A stretch of DNA of 64,000 nucleotides from Camarhynchus parvulus (taxonomy: Eukaryota; Chordata; Aves; Passeriformes; Thraupidae): contig NC_044600.1 of the NCBI RefSeq assembly GCF_901933205.1, positions 9,958,501 to 10,022,500 on the forward strand, given 5' to 3'. Made by a program: the position numbers and the translations under genes. Below the pieces are notes generated by a model. The model was not told the origin of the DNA, did not search any database, and saw only the letters and a list, made by a program, of their open reading frames with translations. Below, in pieces: positions 51,901 to 64,000 of this stretch. How positions within the stretch are numbered: position 1 is the first letter of the stretch; every line of letters begins with the position of its first letter.

Positions 51901-54900
51901 GGAGCAGAGGAAGTTGGTTTTGATGCCCTGAGCCAGTTTCAGTGAGTGATGAGTGAATGAGTAATTTCAGCACAAGAGAGTAAAAGGCTTCAGCCACACT
52001 GCACTGACCAAGCCCCATTTCTTCACATTCCAACTACCTGTTAAAAATGCTGGAAATTAGGAAAAAGGATTTGCAAGGCAGAAGGTATCACTGAGAGGTC
52101 TAAGCACGAAGAGGCAAAATCCCTTAAAGGAAGGGGTGCCAGCCCCCAGCAGCACCTTGTGTAGTGAGAACAGGAGCCAGAGAACAGCACTTGTGCACCA
52201 GGGCACAAGGAGCAGTAACTGCTGCTGTGCTGCCGTCCCAGAAACAAGGAGCAAGAAGGAAACAGGGAACACAGGAGCAACACCCTGCCCTGGGCACACG
52301 GAGATGGTCCAGCAGGAGGCTCTTGTCCTTCGTGTCCAATTCAAGCTTGACAAATCCCATTCTGCAGGTTCCCAGAGTTGCCTGGTGTGCTGGCACAGCA
52401 AGCAGACACAAACATTCTGCCAGCCAACCTCTTCAGATATTGGGGATCAACCCCACGAATGCTGCCCATCCTGAAGGTACATCTGATACCCCCCCAAGCA
52501 TCCAGCTGAAAGGACTGTCTAATGAAGCCCAAATGTGGAATCTACATCCATTGAATTCTTGGTGGGATGTCCAAAACCCACAGAACACTAAACCTAATTT
52601 TATAATTTTTTTCTCTTTAAATAACTGAAATTGGAACCAGGTTTGGCAGTCAACAGCACATCCCCAACTCAAAGAAGGGCCAAATTAGATCAGCATGCCC
52701 AGGGCTCTTTATCAGGAGGATCAGAATCCTACAGAGCTGGCCAGACTACCAGACTATGAAGCATTTTAAAACTATCTCTTAGGTGAGGCTTTCAAGAGAC
52801 ACAGAGTTATGCCTCAAAAATAAAACTGGAAATCTAGCTTTGTTCTAGGACTTTGAATATCCAATCTATGAATCTATTTTTCACTGTTAAAATATTTCAT
52901 TTTCCCCACAAATTTATTAACAGCTTTTTAGTATGTAATCACCTTTTCCACTAGAAAAAAACTCAAGTCAGACTGCAAGATGCCCCCTAATAAAACCTGG
53001 GGCAACTGAACAGTTTGATTCTGACCTTTGTTCAATTAGGGGTGCAGGCATGTGCACTTCTTTTTCCTCTTTTTTTTTCCAGATTATGCAAAAATTTACA
53101 TATGAGGGGCAGGAACTTAATAAATTAACATATACTATGAAAGCAGTATATTCTTTAATTTAAATTGAACTGCTAAGTAACATTCAGACAAAGAAATTCA
53201 CCCTTCAGATTAATGTTGGAAGAAGAAAGAAAGCAGAAGCATGTGCACAAGTTCCTCAGCACTTCCACTCACATCCAATTAGGTCCTGCTGTCAATCTGC
53301 CATCAGTGAGAGCACATGGAAGACAACTTGGCACGTCCGTTCCATTTGATCAGCCGACTGGGGACACGGCCTGCCAGTCAAACTGCCCCTCTTCCCCCCA
53401 AATCTCTTGAGGGGTTTGTCATCAAATGTTCCATCTGATCAAGAGATGGGAGATTTAACTGCCTTCACATAATTCTGACCACTTTTGCTCCCTCCTTTCC
53501 TCAAGTGTTCAGTTTACCAGAGAAATTTCAATAACAGTTCAGACTTAAAGGTCAGCTCTGCTGCATTTTAATATTTGAACAATTGAAGGAAAATCATTGG
53601 GTTTGCATGTTGTATTTTTACATGTACAATCACAACAACTTTTTTCAACTGTTTAACTAAGTTTCTTACAAGACCGTTATTAGATTTTCTGATATTTCCA
53701 GACATTTGTTCTTCTACAGTGTATTTCTAAAGGCAATTATATAAGTTATAAAGACTACTACATTCTGTATCTGCAACTGCACAACATAAAAATTTTGGGG
53801 TTTATATAATCAAAATGCATCAAAGAAACTCAGCTGAAGGTGGTGGCGCCATTCCAGCTGCGTATCCCCAGAAAATAATTTTGGGGTAATCTTGCATCAC
53901 TATCACACATCATTATTAATTAAGTTAAAGAAGTACTTCTTAAAACATATACTATCCAAAAATGCACATCATGATTACCAAGGAAAGATGAAAACTGAGA
54001 CACTTTTGTCAGCATGATAGCTCCCAAGCATACAATGTGGGATCTACAAGATTTTCCATCTTGAGATTTGATATAGAGCTCCCAAAGAGGGAAGTGCCAC
54101 CATCACTCCAGTGCTGCACCAAAGGGAATTAAGCATCAGGAAATTCCAAAGATGACCAACTCAAAGACCTCTTCCAGACCATATTGCCATGAAGTTTGAA
54201 CAAGCGTGAGATGCTATGATCTGGCATCAAAACTTACATAAACTTTGGGACCACAATCACAACACGGTGAAATGACTCCGGTATCATTAGGAGCAGTTGG
54301 CTACAATTTTTACAGCTCTAGACCTCTTTAGTTTCCCTGCCCTTTCTTAATGAGAGGTGTAATTGTTTAAAATACAAAATCATTCCTAAATGGCACTCAT
54401 TTCAGTAGCTATTCTAGTCCCTCACTTTGAAACCTCCAGCCTGAGATTTAACCACATCATGTTTTAATCTTTCACAAAGACACAGCCACACAAATTGACA
54501 CCTGGGAAATGGCAAGGCACTGACTGATATTGAAATGTGATTTTTGCTGTTGATAATTAGTGCGCAGGCACCTTCTCTTTTTAATGCAAATCACAGGTAC
54601 TGTTGACTATCCACAACTAAAACTAAATCTTCCCCATCATCAAATAAATGGATACATATACATTGATAATGCGTAGAATGATGGTTGGGAGGCTGACCAC
54701 CTAACATGAGAGAGCTCAAAGTTGTTACCAACTTTGACAGATAAATCCTGGAAAAGAAAATCAGAAAATGAAATATAATTTGTATCTTAACAGATTGAAA
54801 GCTACAGGAAAAATTTCTCACACTGCCCATAAAAAATTGCTTCTGAAGTTTTCCAGCATCTGCCTTTCAGACATTTTATTTGTGGAACAGAAGCTGCACA

Positions 54901-56994
54901 CTGGTGACTCTCTTCATAGCCAGCATACCTTGGGTTCCACAGCCGTGAGCCTGTGAGCTCTCCTTAACTCTTGGCTCTGCAAAGGTGCTCGATCAACAAT
55001 GCTCAGGAAGAGTCAAAGTTAAGAGCCTGCACTGCAGCTGAGACTAACCCAAAGAAAATAAATCAAACCCAAATGGCACTAACACATTAACCTACAGTGC
55101 CTCAGTAAACTCTGCCATGCCCTGAAGGAAAGCTTGCCATAGGCTGATAAGCAGAGCTCACACTCTGTATTGCCAGAAATACTTTGTGCCTCGTTATTAA
55201 AATATTCACACAGTTGGAGGTGAACTAATTGAGGCAGTGGAGACAGTAACACAGAAGGCACTTAAAATGTAATTAAGCCATGATCAGAAAAGGGACACAT
55301 AAGGGAGAAAGCACTGAAAACAGAGACTCCAGAGAAAACACCAGATTCAAACAAAAATGAGAGCAATTGTGTATTAAACCATGTTTAACAACATTTATAT
55401 GTACTGCTAAAAGAATCTGTGCAGAATTCAAACACTAAGGGCAGGGACAATCAGGAAAAACCACAATATATAAATTTGGTTTAGGGTTAATACACACCAA
55501 GGAGACAGGTGTTTTGAGAGGAAGATGGCCCCACCCTCACCTGAGCAATTCTCAATCATGCTGGAGATCTAAGAAAAGGAATGCTGTAGGAACATTCAGT
55601 GTCTCAATTCTTTTGGTTTTATTCTGTAAAAACACAGTTAACTCTACTGATGGCTGTTCTAGAAGGACTGCAGCAGCAACTGTTTCCTCCACTGAAAAAC
55701 CCAGCTCACACATGCACTCACTATATTACGGAGGGGGAAAAAAGCCCCCAAAAGACTTAAAACATGCAAAAAAAAACTTCACAATTTTAACACATATTCT
55801 CTTTGTAATAAACACTGTATTTTACAGATACTTGTTGACAGTCTACAGAATAGTCTATTTTTCTTTCAGTTTAACTATTTTACAGGGAAAAAACATATCA
55901 GAAAAAATCCCAGGCTAATATCCAGTTATGTAAGGATTTTTTTCAGATCAAGAGAAAAGGAACCTTTGTAAAAAGGTTTCTTCTAAAAGCTAATTCTATG
56001 TGTTAGCCACACCTAAAAACCCCTTTCCATGTTTTTTTCCTATTAAATTTGTTTCATGCAAATATGCTGAGTGCCGAGTCTTCACAAAAACCAGTTCCCC
56101 ATAGAATGCACAAGTCACATGTGGATTTTGCCTTTTTTCACATTTTCTCCATTTAGTATTGTCTCATTTCCCTACCAGCTGCTTCACCATTTCCTGAGCT
56201 GCACCATCTCGTGCTGTGTCCAATATTAGACACAGCAGTGACAGAACAAATGGGAAATAAACAGCACAGTTGATCAGGACAACTGGCAAAGGATGCAAGC
56301 AGCACATCCAGAAGTGGTTGTAAGTGAAAAAAGCCCCAAAACATTTGGTTGTAGGAGCTTAAACTACTGATCTTTAAAAGCACAGCAAGATCCTCGCTGA
56401 CTTGACTCTAATCAGACAGAGAGAGCTCTGAGAAACCAGTCTGAGTCCTACTCCAAAGAGCACATGAACTGAGCACTGAATTGGGAGCAGGTATTTTTCA
56501 GTACTGGCACTCCCAGGAGGGAGAAGAAGGGAAGGATGGGCTTGAACTCAGGGGGTCTGAACATGAGGGCAACTGAAACCTAAGCAGGATGAACAGTGAC
56601 CTGCCATGTAGCTAAAAAAAAAAAGTGAATATAGGACAAAGAACTATTTTTGCCAAGCTAATAAAAAGTATTTATTTGAATTATCTTGTCAACAACATAC
56701 ACATTCAGAAGAGTATTTGCACACCTCAGCTGTCCCTTTCCCACATCTCCCTGCTTTTCTTCAATTCAAAATGAGGAATCAGTGGACAGATGCTGGGACA
56801 GACACCTGAACACTGAGTGAGAAGCAGCTGTCAGGTGCTCCCCTACTGAATAACTGAAAAGGCACTGGCCAGAAAATGTTACAAGCCAGTATTTTCCTGT
56901 TTAATACAGTTGTCTTCTTGCTTAGACTAGCTTGCTGAAATGATAATGGACAAATTTGTTGAACATGTTTGGAGGCTAATTTAAAAAAATAATG

Positions 56995-57021
56995 ATGCAA
57001 ACATTGTAAAATTGTTTGCAT
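56995..57021. repeat. Inverted repeat ATGCAAACA / TGTTTGCAT
   Basis: Nine-base arms at 56995-57003 and 57013-57021 flank a 9-base spacer. The arms resemble octamer-like (ATGCAAA) and forkhead-like (TGTTTGC) sites, so it could be a paired transcription-factor site. That role is inference from motif likeness only. Confidence 0.6.
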
Positions 57022-57679
57022 GGTTGCATGTTGTCAAAGGCATCAAATTTGTAAACACCTCATTTGCAAACAATCTGTTGCTGAACTCTAACCAGTTCAG
57101 ACACTTACTGATCTCTCACCACTATAATTGTAGCTATTTAGCAGTTTTATTCATTTTAATAATAATGATAGCAATAATACTTAGAGCATGGAAAGAAAAC
57201 AGTATTTTTGTGTATTTTTATCCTTTTGTAGAACTTATTAGCCATTAAAATATATTTTACACCTATAAGTCTTCCAAAAAGATCATAAAATTAAACTGAA
57301 ATATTGGTACTTGTTAGCAACATTATTCCACTCAATTGACAATTGAGATAAAGTCATTACTACATCCAATTTAAGGACTGAGATTTCTTTTAGTAACAAC
57401 AGTCTTGGAGAAAAACTTAAAAATCCCGAAATATAATTGATCACGTTAGGTATCTAAACTGGAGCACCAAGGTACAGCAAACAAGCACCTCGTTTGTGGT
57501 CACTGTGCTCTTAGCTCAGGTGAGGGATGTGGGGGAGCACGTGCAAAGGTAAGTGGTAGGTGCCTCTATTTTCTTAAAGCACTGCATAAAGGAAGAGTTT
57601 TCTAACCCTTATGATGGTCATTTGACCCAAATCTGATAGCACAGATGATGGAGCATTATTAAAGCATGAGGAATCATGA

Positions 57680-57900
57680 GCTCTGTGCTGCCAAAACAGC
57701 GACAGCGATGATGGGTTGCGTGAGAAGTTTGGGCTGTGTGAGTGGAGCTGCTCGGGGATGACAATAATTACCTGTGAAATGAATATTCATCACTTGGGTG
57801 AATTCAAGGCTGAATAACATTTCACTGGAGAGTTGGGATAATGTTAGGCAGAAGCTGGCCAAAGCTGACACAGCTCACTTTGTACCGAGGCCTAGTGCAG
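57680..57900. promoter_or_regulatory. Candidate conserved noncoding element (CpG-retaining)
   Basis: Five CpGs (CAGCGACAGCGATG, GTTGCGTGAG, CTGCTCGGGG, TACCGAGG) surround an AT-rich core with GACAATAATTACCTGTG and GAATATTCATC. No repeat or frame explains it. Enhancer function is inference. Confidence 0.3.
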
Positions 57901-58375
57901 CTGGATGACACACAGATGGGTGCCAGGAATTCATGAACTGGAGACACAGCCTGCAGCAGGCAGAGCCACCCCCTGTTATAGCTTGTAAATACAACCTGAA
58001 AATTAGCTAAATAGCTTTTTTATTCCTGAATATATGCCCACCTCTATGCCAAGAAATACATTACTCCTGTTATTTCTGCAAGCAGAAAACAGCATTGAGC
58101 TACCCAAAGCCAGCCCTTCCTTTTCTCCACAACTCCAAAATCCCTGTCAGAGAACACCTTCCTTTTTTAGAGTAATAAAATTTTTCAGAGGCAACCATTT
58201 CTAAAGGTACAGTCAGTCTCTGCCAACTTCTTTGTGAGCAGCACAAGCCTCCAGCCAGCTGAACACCTGGCAACTGCCCCAAAAGCACAACAGCCACTAC
58301 ACAGAGGGACTGAAGTAGAACACTTACTTTTTAATGTTTTCCTTCTTTATTTAATAGATGTTATCAGACTGGGGG

Positions 58376-58430
58376 AAAACAAACCAATCAACCAACCAAC
58401 CCAAACACCCAAAAAACCCCAAAGAAAATG
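58376..58430. repeat. (CCAA)n-like low-complexity A/C tract
   Basis: About 55 bases almost without T, and with few G, on the plus strand, made of ACCAATCAACCAACC-type units. It explains the repetitive N-Q-P-K short frames there. Confidence 0.8.
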
Positions 58431-59220
58431 TGTGCCAGAAGTCCTCAAATGCTACCAATGAAGAAGGAAAAGAGTGGGGAGGATCTAAGAGATACCTTAA
58501 AAACAATGAAATATTCAATATTCTGATCCAGCAGCTAGGGCATAAAGATGCACAAATGATTCTGTAAGTAAGGCTTTTCCTTTTAATTGTCTGAAAGCAG
58601 ATTAGTTTCCTAAGCATAAATAAAAGTAAACTATTAGCATCCATCCCTGAACACCAACACTCTACAGATCAATAGCCAACAATTCAACAATTAACTGCAA
58701 ACTTTTAAGTAATTGCTGCTACAGTATCAGCTTAAACTCACACCTATAGGCATAATTCTCACTGTTACCCGGAAGAATCATATCCCCAGAACCAACAGCT
58801 CAATTACTCCCTTGAGAATCTATATGCAAACCAAACCAACCAAATAAATACTACAAATATTTCCTTTCCAAAGCCACTAATGACACACTTCTGACAAAAC
58901 ACTACTCAAGGTTATGTATTGACACACACACAATACATAATTTGTAATGCACTCCTTTGTTGCTAAAGAAGAAATATTATTTTGTGATTTACAGTAGTAT
59001 GACTAGTAAAGGCAAAGGATTATTTTCATATAGAATTAGTATTAAAAACAGACACATGGTTTTTCATACTTTCATCCATAAACAGACATACAAAATCAAT
59101 TTTTCTCCTGTATCTTCAAAGCAAAATTCTACAGAAAAGAAAGTCTTAATCCAAAGACCACAGCAAAATATAAAACTGTGCATCAGATAGTTTCTCCTAG
59201 GACTAAAACCACAAACTTAT

Positions 59221-59274
59221 AAAAATTAATGGATTCATTTATTAATGAATTAAATAATTAGGCAATTAATTTTT
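59221..59274. repeat. Nested AT-rich inverted repeats
   Basis: The outer arms AAAAATTAAT (59221-59230) and ATTAATTTTT (59265-59274) enclose the inner arms ATTCATT (59233-59239) and AATGAAT (59244-59250). All arms are perfect. AT richness makes chance pairing likely. Confidence 0.6.
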
Positions 59275-61395
59275 AAAATCAATAAAAACACAAAGTATCT
59301 GCAAAAATTCCTCAAGCTGAGTTTAAATGTTGGGGAAGCAATGCAAACTGTCATCAAGCCTATCAGAACACCACCCTGGCATAAGGCATTTGTGAGTAAG
59401 GACATTTAAGTTACTGTGTTCAGCTTTGGCTTTACCTGCAGAAACAGCACAAAGCTGAAAGCTCTGCCTGTGCTAACTGGCCAGGTGCAGGGCACACTGT
59501 CCTTCATCACAGACACGAGCACAGGGTGTTCTGACATTAAACTAGGCTGTGCTCAATGACATCATGCAAACAGATACTCCTGTCAATTTATTACTTTATT
59601 TTACTTTTTTCACTAGAAATCACTAAGTATTACTGAATGTAGAACTGGCTCAGAAAATCTGGATACATAGGAGGAGAAATGAAATATATTTAAAGCAACC
59701 AAAATATTCTTTATGTGGTTGCAGGTACAATGGGAGGAGGAATGCTGTTTATGCAGGTGGGAACTGTGTTTTCATTGCTATTCTTACACTAAGTAACTGA
59801 CATGATGATCATCCAAGATATGCTCACGTAAATGAAGATTTAGCCAGGAAGAACAGGCAGCTATTTCACCTATTTCCCTTTTTTCCTTTCTCAATTCAAC
59901 TGCAAAGATTTTTTCATACCATGCCCTTCTCTTCATGAATTCTGTATTTCCTTTCAGAGAGTGTAAAAGACAAATGAATTTCATAATCCATTCCCAAGTA
60001 CAAAATGAGAAAAGGAACATCAGCAAGAGGAAATTACATTTTGCAAGCAACAAAGGTGAATATCTCCGGGGGCAACTATTAGTCAACATTTCTGATACTT
60101 ATCTATTTAAACTATTAGTAATTGACTCCAATTACAAAGAACAACCCCAAATTTGTTTAAAGTTCACAAGCATGTGCACACACATTTCTGATTTCTGCCT
60201 TTCCTTTAACGTTCTGCATCTCCATGTATACAAAAAAAAAATCTCCCAACATATTTTATGGCAATTTTTCTGGACTAAACAGTGTAAGGTACAAGATTGC
60301 TCCTTAAAGTAATTCAAGTAGTAATGTAGTAATGCAGGTCATCAATTCCAGGACATTAATACTGAATAAAGCATAGTTTTTTTTACAAAACTTATTTACA
60401 TCTGATTAGTCACAGTGCTAGTATTATAATTTGAATGTGCTGGCTTCCTAATAATCTCTTGGTGACTTTCACAGCAACTGTTTGTATTTTGGTGTATGAC
60501 TTTCCTATATTTTTCCTGGGGTTACAGCTGGAAATTACTATATCAATGTTACTGAGTAGTCACATGTTTTGTTATGTAACTGGTGCTTGGGGGGTAGGGG
60601 GCACTGAAAGAATTGTTCTGCTGGTGTTAAATATTTCATGATTGCTTCCACGTTGTTTCAGCCATCTGAGCTAAAGATACTTCATCCACTTGCAAACTCT
60701 TCCTACAGAGTGATAGCAGGATTTTAAACAGTGTGCAATAAAACTGAAACTTTGAAAAGGGATCCTTAGATTTTGAATCACATTCAGAGTTTATTTCACA
60801 TAAAAGACCTAAGTTCAGAAGAATTTGAGCCTCTTTCTCAAAAGAAAAACTAATTCAAGCTCTGTACTGGTTAGGGTACACCCACTCTACTGTTTATCTA
60901 GATATGCAGCAATGTCATCGACTCACTGAGCTACTTCTTGACAGTTCTTTACTTTGAGACATACAAAACCTTCTGACAGATACATAAATGAGAAACCCTG
61001 GGAAGAACTGTTATTTTGTTTCAGCATCTGCTCTACAAATGAAGATAAGCAAACCAGATTTCTAGTTCCAGAAAATGACAGCTCTTCTTTGTTTCGAAGA
61101 GAGTGACATGAAAGACACAGCAAGAGAATGAACATTAAACCAGACTGTGGGGCAGGGGCAGAGCTGTGTGCTGGTTCCCCTGCTCTGACACCCTCACTGT
61201 GCCTTGATGCTTGCTCCTGTCTTGGTTTAACTCTTGACATCTTCTTGGACACTCTCAAATGTTATAGGAAGAGGCTCTAATAATATAACAAGAACTTTTA
61301 ACAGATACAATTCCAGGTTTTAACAAACAGAATTCCAAACCATTAACTCAAAAGTTTAAGCCTCTCCTGTAGATATTCCATCAGTATTTGGCACA

Positions 61396-61560
61396 TATCT
61401 CATAGAACCATAGAATGGTTTGGGCTGGAAAGCACTTTAAAGATCAGAGCTCCAACCCCCTGCCACAGGCTGGGATGGCACTCACCACATCAGGTGGCTC
61501 AGGGCCCCAACCAACCTGGCCTCAAACACTTCCATGGATGAGCCCTCCACAAATACCTTG
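61396..61560 (-). mobile_element. CR1 LINE 3'-end fragment
   Basis: On the plus strand this begins CATAGAACCATAGAATGG and continues TTTGGGCTGGAAAGCAC, CTCCAACCCCCTGCCACAGG, GGCTCAGGGCCCCAACCAAC and CTGGCCTCAAACACTTCCA. That is the reverse complement of the avian CR1 3' end, so the copy lies on the minus strand. Only about 160 bp of the tail remains. Confidence 0.9.
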
Positions 61561-64000
61561 GTTCCTGTTACACTGGCTACATTACTCTGCCCTTCTGATT
61601 TTTACTCATATGATTTCTGGCATTTGACACCATGGAAAACTGGTGATTCAGCGAAGAGAATGGAAATTCAGATAGTTTGTATCTGTGCACTGACAAATGG
61701 ATTGTTAAACTTGTGCAACGTTTGGAGAATGTTTTTTTTATTCTTCAGATGAGATTTGTTAGTAGGAGATTGGAAATGCACTGTGATCCTCCACTAGCTT
61801 ATTTCCTCTCTCTGTAGGTTTTTTTTCCCCTCACTTTTCCCCCTCTCTTGGAAAGTCACTTTTTAAATCAGAAGAATTACTTAAGAGAATGAAGCTATTT
61901 TTGATCATATGAGGCGTTTTTTTTTCACTGAGATGATGGCAGCTGAGACAGGATCGGAAGCAATGCTACAGGAATGGTGACAGCAGGTTACAAGCTTTTG
62001 TAACACCTTTGTGATCTAGGAAGGGAGCACCCACTTCAGCCTCGCGGGGAAAGAAGTGTATGCACATTCTGTTCACTCATGTATTTTGATTTGATGAAGG
62101 GAAGGAAAAGTATTCCCCCTGTGAGATTTCAAATGAAGGTACAAACACAGAGTTTTATCACCCCAGTTATTCCAGGGAGAGAAATTTCCAATTACTTGGC
62201 AAATCAAGAAAGAATATCTGGAGGGGGTCTAAACCTAAGTGCTGCTTTTCCTTTCCTTAGAGTTTGAAGATCCTCCCCACAGAGCAGAAGGCTGCAGTCC
62301 AGGAAGCCACAGGGAACTGCTCATGGCACTGTTTTTCTCTGGGAGACAGTAACACCATCGTGATTAGAACACAGCCAGCCAAACAAAGCACAGCACACCA
62401 GGAATCCCTATTTGTGCAAGGGAATACACGAGCAGACAATGCACTGAAGCTTTAGGAGCGTGGAGTCTTTTACTTTGCCTCGTATGTAATTTTTTTTGGA
62501 CAACATGAAGCTCATAAACACTCAGAGCAGATGGTGTAACATACAGCAACAGGAGATGGAGCTCATTAGCTGTCGCTTCCTTCCGCTAGTCCGCAGCCCA
62601 GAAATCTGAAGGACCTTTAAATCACCCTCTACTGAGCTGAGTCCCTCTCAGGAAACAGCACAGGGGATGAACTGTGTGCCCTCACACAGAAATCACTTCA
62701 TTATGCTTCAAGTCTGCTCTAAAGTGCACAGGTACATAACATGCTTCAGTTCTCAGAAGATTTTCTAAAATTAGCTAAAAAAACCCCAAACCCCAACATT
62801 AAAAGTCTAAGCATCTGGTATTTGTAAAAAAAAAGAGAAAGAAGATTCTAATAATACAAAATATCTCAACAGTTTTTACACTAACCCTGTCTAGTAATAG
62901 CATTTTACCAGAAGTCTTCTATATTTTGGAAAATTTTCTTCACTAAATCAGAATTTCAAGGAAAGTGCTTGCAAAAAAAATCGGTTTCATTTGTAACCAG
63001 CCTGTTCATAACTTCCTCTTGTAGTACCCAGGAATGCTTCATTCCACTGTCCTACAAACAACTTCCACAGCAGCTCAAGGCACAGCTCTGAAAAAATGAT
63101 GCAGCTTGAAGATTAAAAAAATTCCTTCCTTCATTAACCAACGAATATCACAAAGAAAACACAGGGAACAAGAGAACTACACTTAGCTGAAGACTTCCAA
63201 ACTACCACACTTCTAAGAGACTGTGTAGCAGTAGTTCTCTTAAGAGCATTTTTTGGACATTCTTTTTCCTGTGCTCAAAACTAATGATCTCCCTTTCAGC
63301 TACAAACATAGAAATATGCATTTCACCATGCGCTGTTTACATGTCAGTGAACAGCCAATGAAATATATTTTATTTTGATAGTTTTTATCACATGAGTACT
63401 AAATGGCTCCCAAATATGTAACTGGCAGGTGGAGTGATAGTGAACTGTAACACCCTGTTCCACTGGCCACCAGGTTACCACTGGAGCATCTTAATATCAA
63501 GAGACTTGGGGTGCCCCCCAATAAAATTTTCCCCTTCACGTACTGCTCTTTGTGGAAGTTCATGAGCATAGACTCCTAAATTCACCCAGATAAGTGCTCC
63601 AAATCTCTATCAAAACAATGAAAAATCACTCTGCTGGCATTGGTTTCCTCTGGGAGAGCTCCCAAGACCACAGACTTGTGGTTTGCCAGTTTGTTATTCT
63701 AGAGTTATACATAACAGATTAAGTGGAGAATTTAACACAGGCTTTTTAAACTTTTAGACACCATTTAAAAATAAGATAATTGTAACTAAACGCACATACT
63801 ACATATAGCTCAAATTCAACTCTCCATGGCCCTGGTACAGACACAAAGCAGATCTGCTGTCCTGAATGGATTTACATAATTCTGGGATCAGAATAGAATA
63901 TGGTTATTACATAAAAAGCTTTTGCTGCTTCACAGTTGACAAAACACCACCATGACATTTTCCTGACAGGACAATTTCCTAGCAGTGCTTGTCAGCATGC
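61561..64000. other. Intron, mostly unique sequence
   Basis: Besides the CpG-retaining block at 62.45 kb, nothing is recognised. The upstream TENM1 coding exon is not present here. Confidence 0.55.
62450..62660. promoter_or_regulatory. Candidate conserved noncoding element (CpG-retaining)
   Basis: Five CpGs lie in about 150 bases (AGGAGCGTGG, GCCTCGTATG, GCTGTCGCTTCC, TTCCGCTAGTCCGCAG). The block ends in CCTTTAAATCACCC. It does not match a repeat I know and has no convincing coding frame. Confidence 0.3.

Larger units (their letters stand above)
45561..61395. other. Intron upstream of the TENM1 exon, mostly unique sequence
   Basis: This contains the 48.86-kb hairpin, the purine tract, AT palindromes and the 57.7-kb candidate element. 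GC-richer patches at 45.99-46.42 and 52.05-52.55 kb hold overlapping frames on both strands (up to 154 codons). Neither has a recognisable protein, and I could not assign them to a repeat family. Confidence 0.55.
44714..64000 (-). other. TENM1: TENM1 intron, part upstream of the exon
   Basis: This is intron between the recognised exon and the preceding coding exon, which should carry the start of the cytoplasmic domain. I see no sequence for that segment here, so the upstream exon lies beyond 64000. Very long 5' introns are known for vertebrate teneurins. Repeats and candidate elements inside are listed separately. Confidence 0.8.

Noticed and set aside
52136..52672. Overlapping open frames on both strands (up to 154 codons) in a GC-richer patch
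   Set aside because: Open frames on both strands together are expected from fewer stop codons in GC-rich DNA. No protein family is recognised. It may be an unassigned old repeat.
1..64000. tRNA, rRNA, CRISPR array, operon or phage-like system
   Set aside because: No tandem spaced repeats, tRNA cloverleaf-like gene or dense long-ORF organisation was seen. The sequence is vertebrate intron.

Overview
This window is vertebrate nuclear DNA, almost certainly from a bird and probably a songbird. It is AT-rich, CpG-poor and nearly devoid of coding sequence. It carries CR1 LINE fragments of avian type and a solo LTR resembling endogenous retrovirus LTRs I recall from passerine genomes. Nothing suggests bacterial, phage or plasmid DNA: there are no operons, no chains of long ORFs and no CRISPR array.

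One protein-coding exon is recognised with confidence: minus strand 44453-44713, an internal exon of teneurin-1 (TENM1), encoding part of the conserved cytoplasmic (N-terminal) domain. It has a strong polypyrimidine tract and AG acceptor, a GT donor, and the same intron phase (1) on both sides. The rest of the window is therefore intron of TENM1: at least 19.3 kb upstream of the exon (44714-64000) and at least 44.4 kb downstream in transcription (1-44452). I recognise no other teneurin exon.

Layout by increasing coordinate. 1-27.5 kb is unique intron with candidate conserved noncoding blocks that keep CpGs (about 2.16-2.52 and 6.24-6.64 kb), an unusual C-run/A-run at 14.1 kb and a probable MIR-like relic at 25.7 kb. 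27.5-28.6 kb is a transposon cluster: a complete solo LTR with a perfect 6-bp target-site duplication, then a minus-strand CR1 reverse-transcriptase relic. At 29.7-29.96 kb there is a small CpG-rich patch. At 36.7-37.1 kb lies a plus-strand CR1 3' end followed by a 29-base T run. At 39.75-39.9 kb is another MIR-like relic. The TENM1 exon is at 44.5-44.7 kb. About 0.5 kb upstream of it (in transcription) lies a symmetric old repeat with three related arms in alternating orientation (45.18-45.56 kb). A near-perfect 30-bp-stem hairpin sits at 48.86-48.93 kb. A minus-strand CR1 3' fragment is at 61.4-61.56 kb, and a CpG-retaining block at 62.45-62.66 kb.

There is no multi-gene system here. The observations most worth checking are the 75-base hairpin (a microRNA-like or fold-back element), the three-armed repeat carrying outward-facing GTAAGT motifs beside the teneurin exon, the solo LTR with intact duplication, and the CpG-retaining candidate enhancers.
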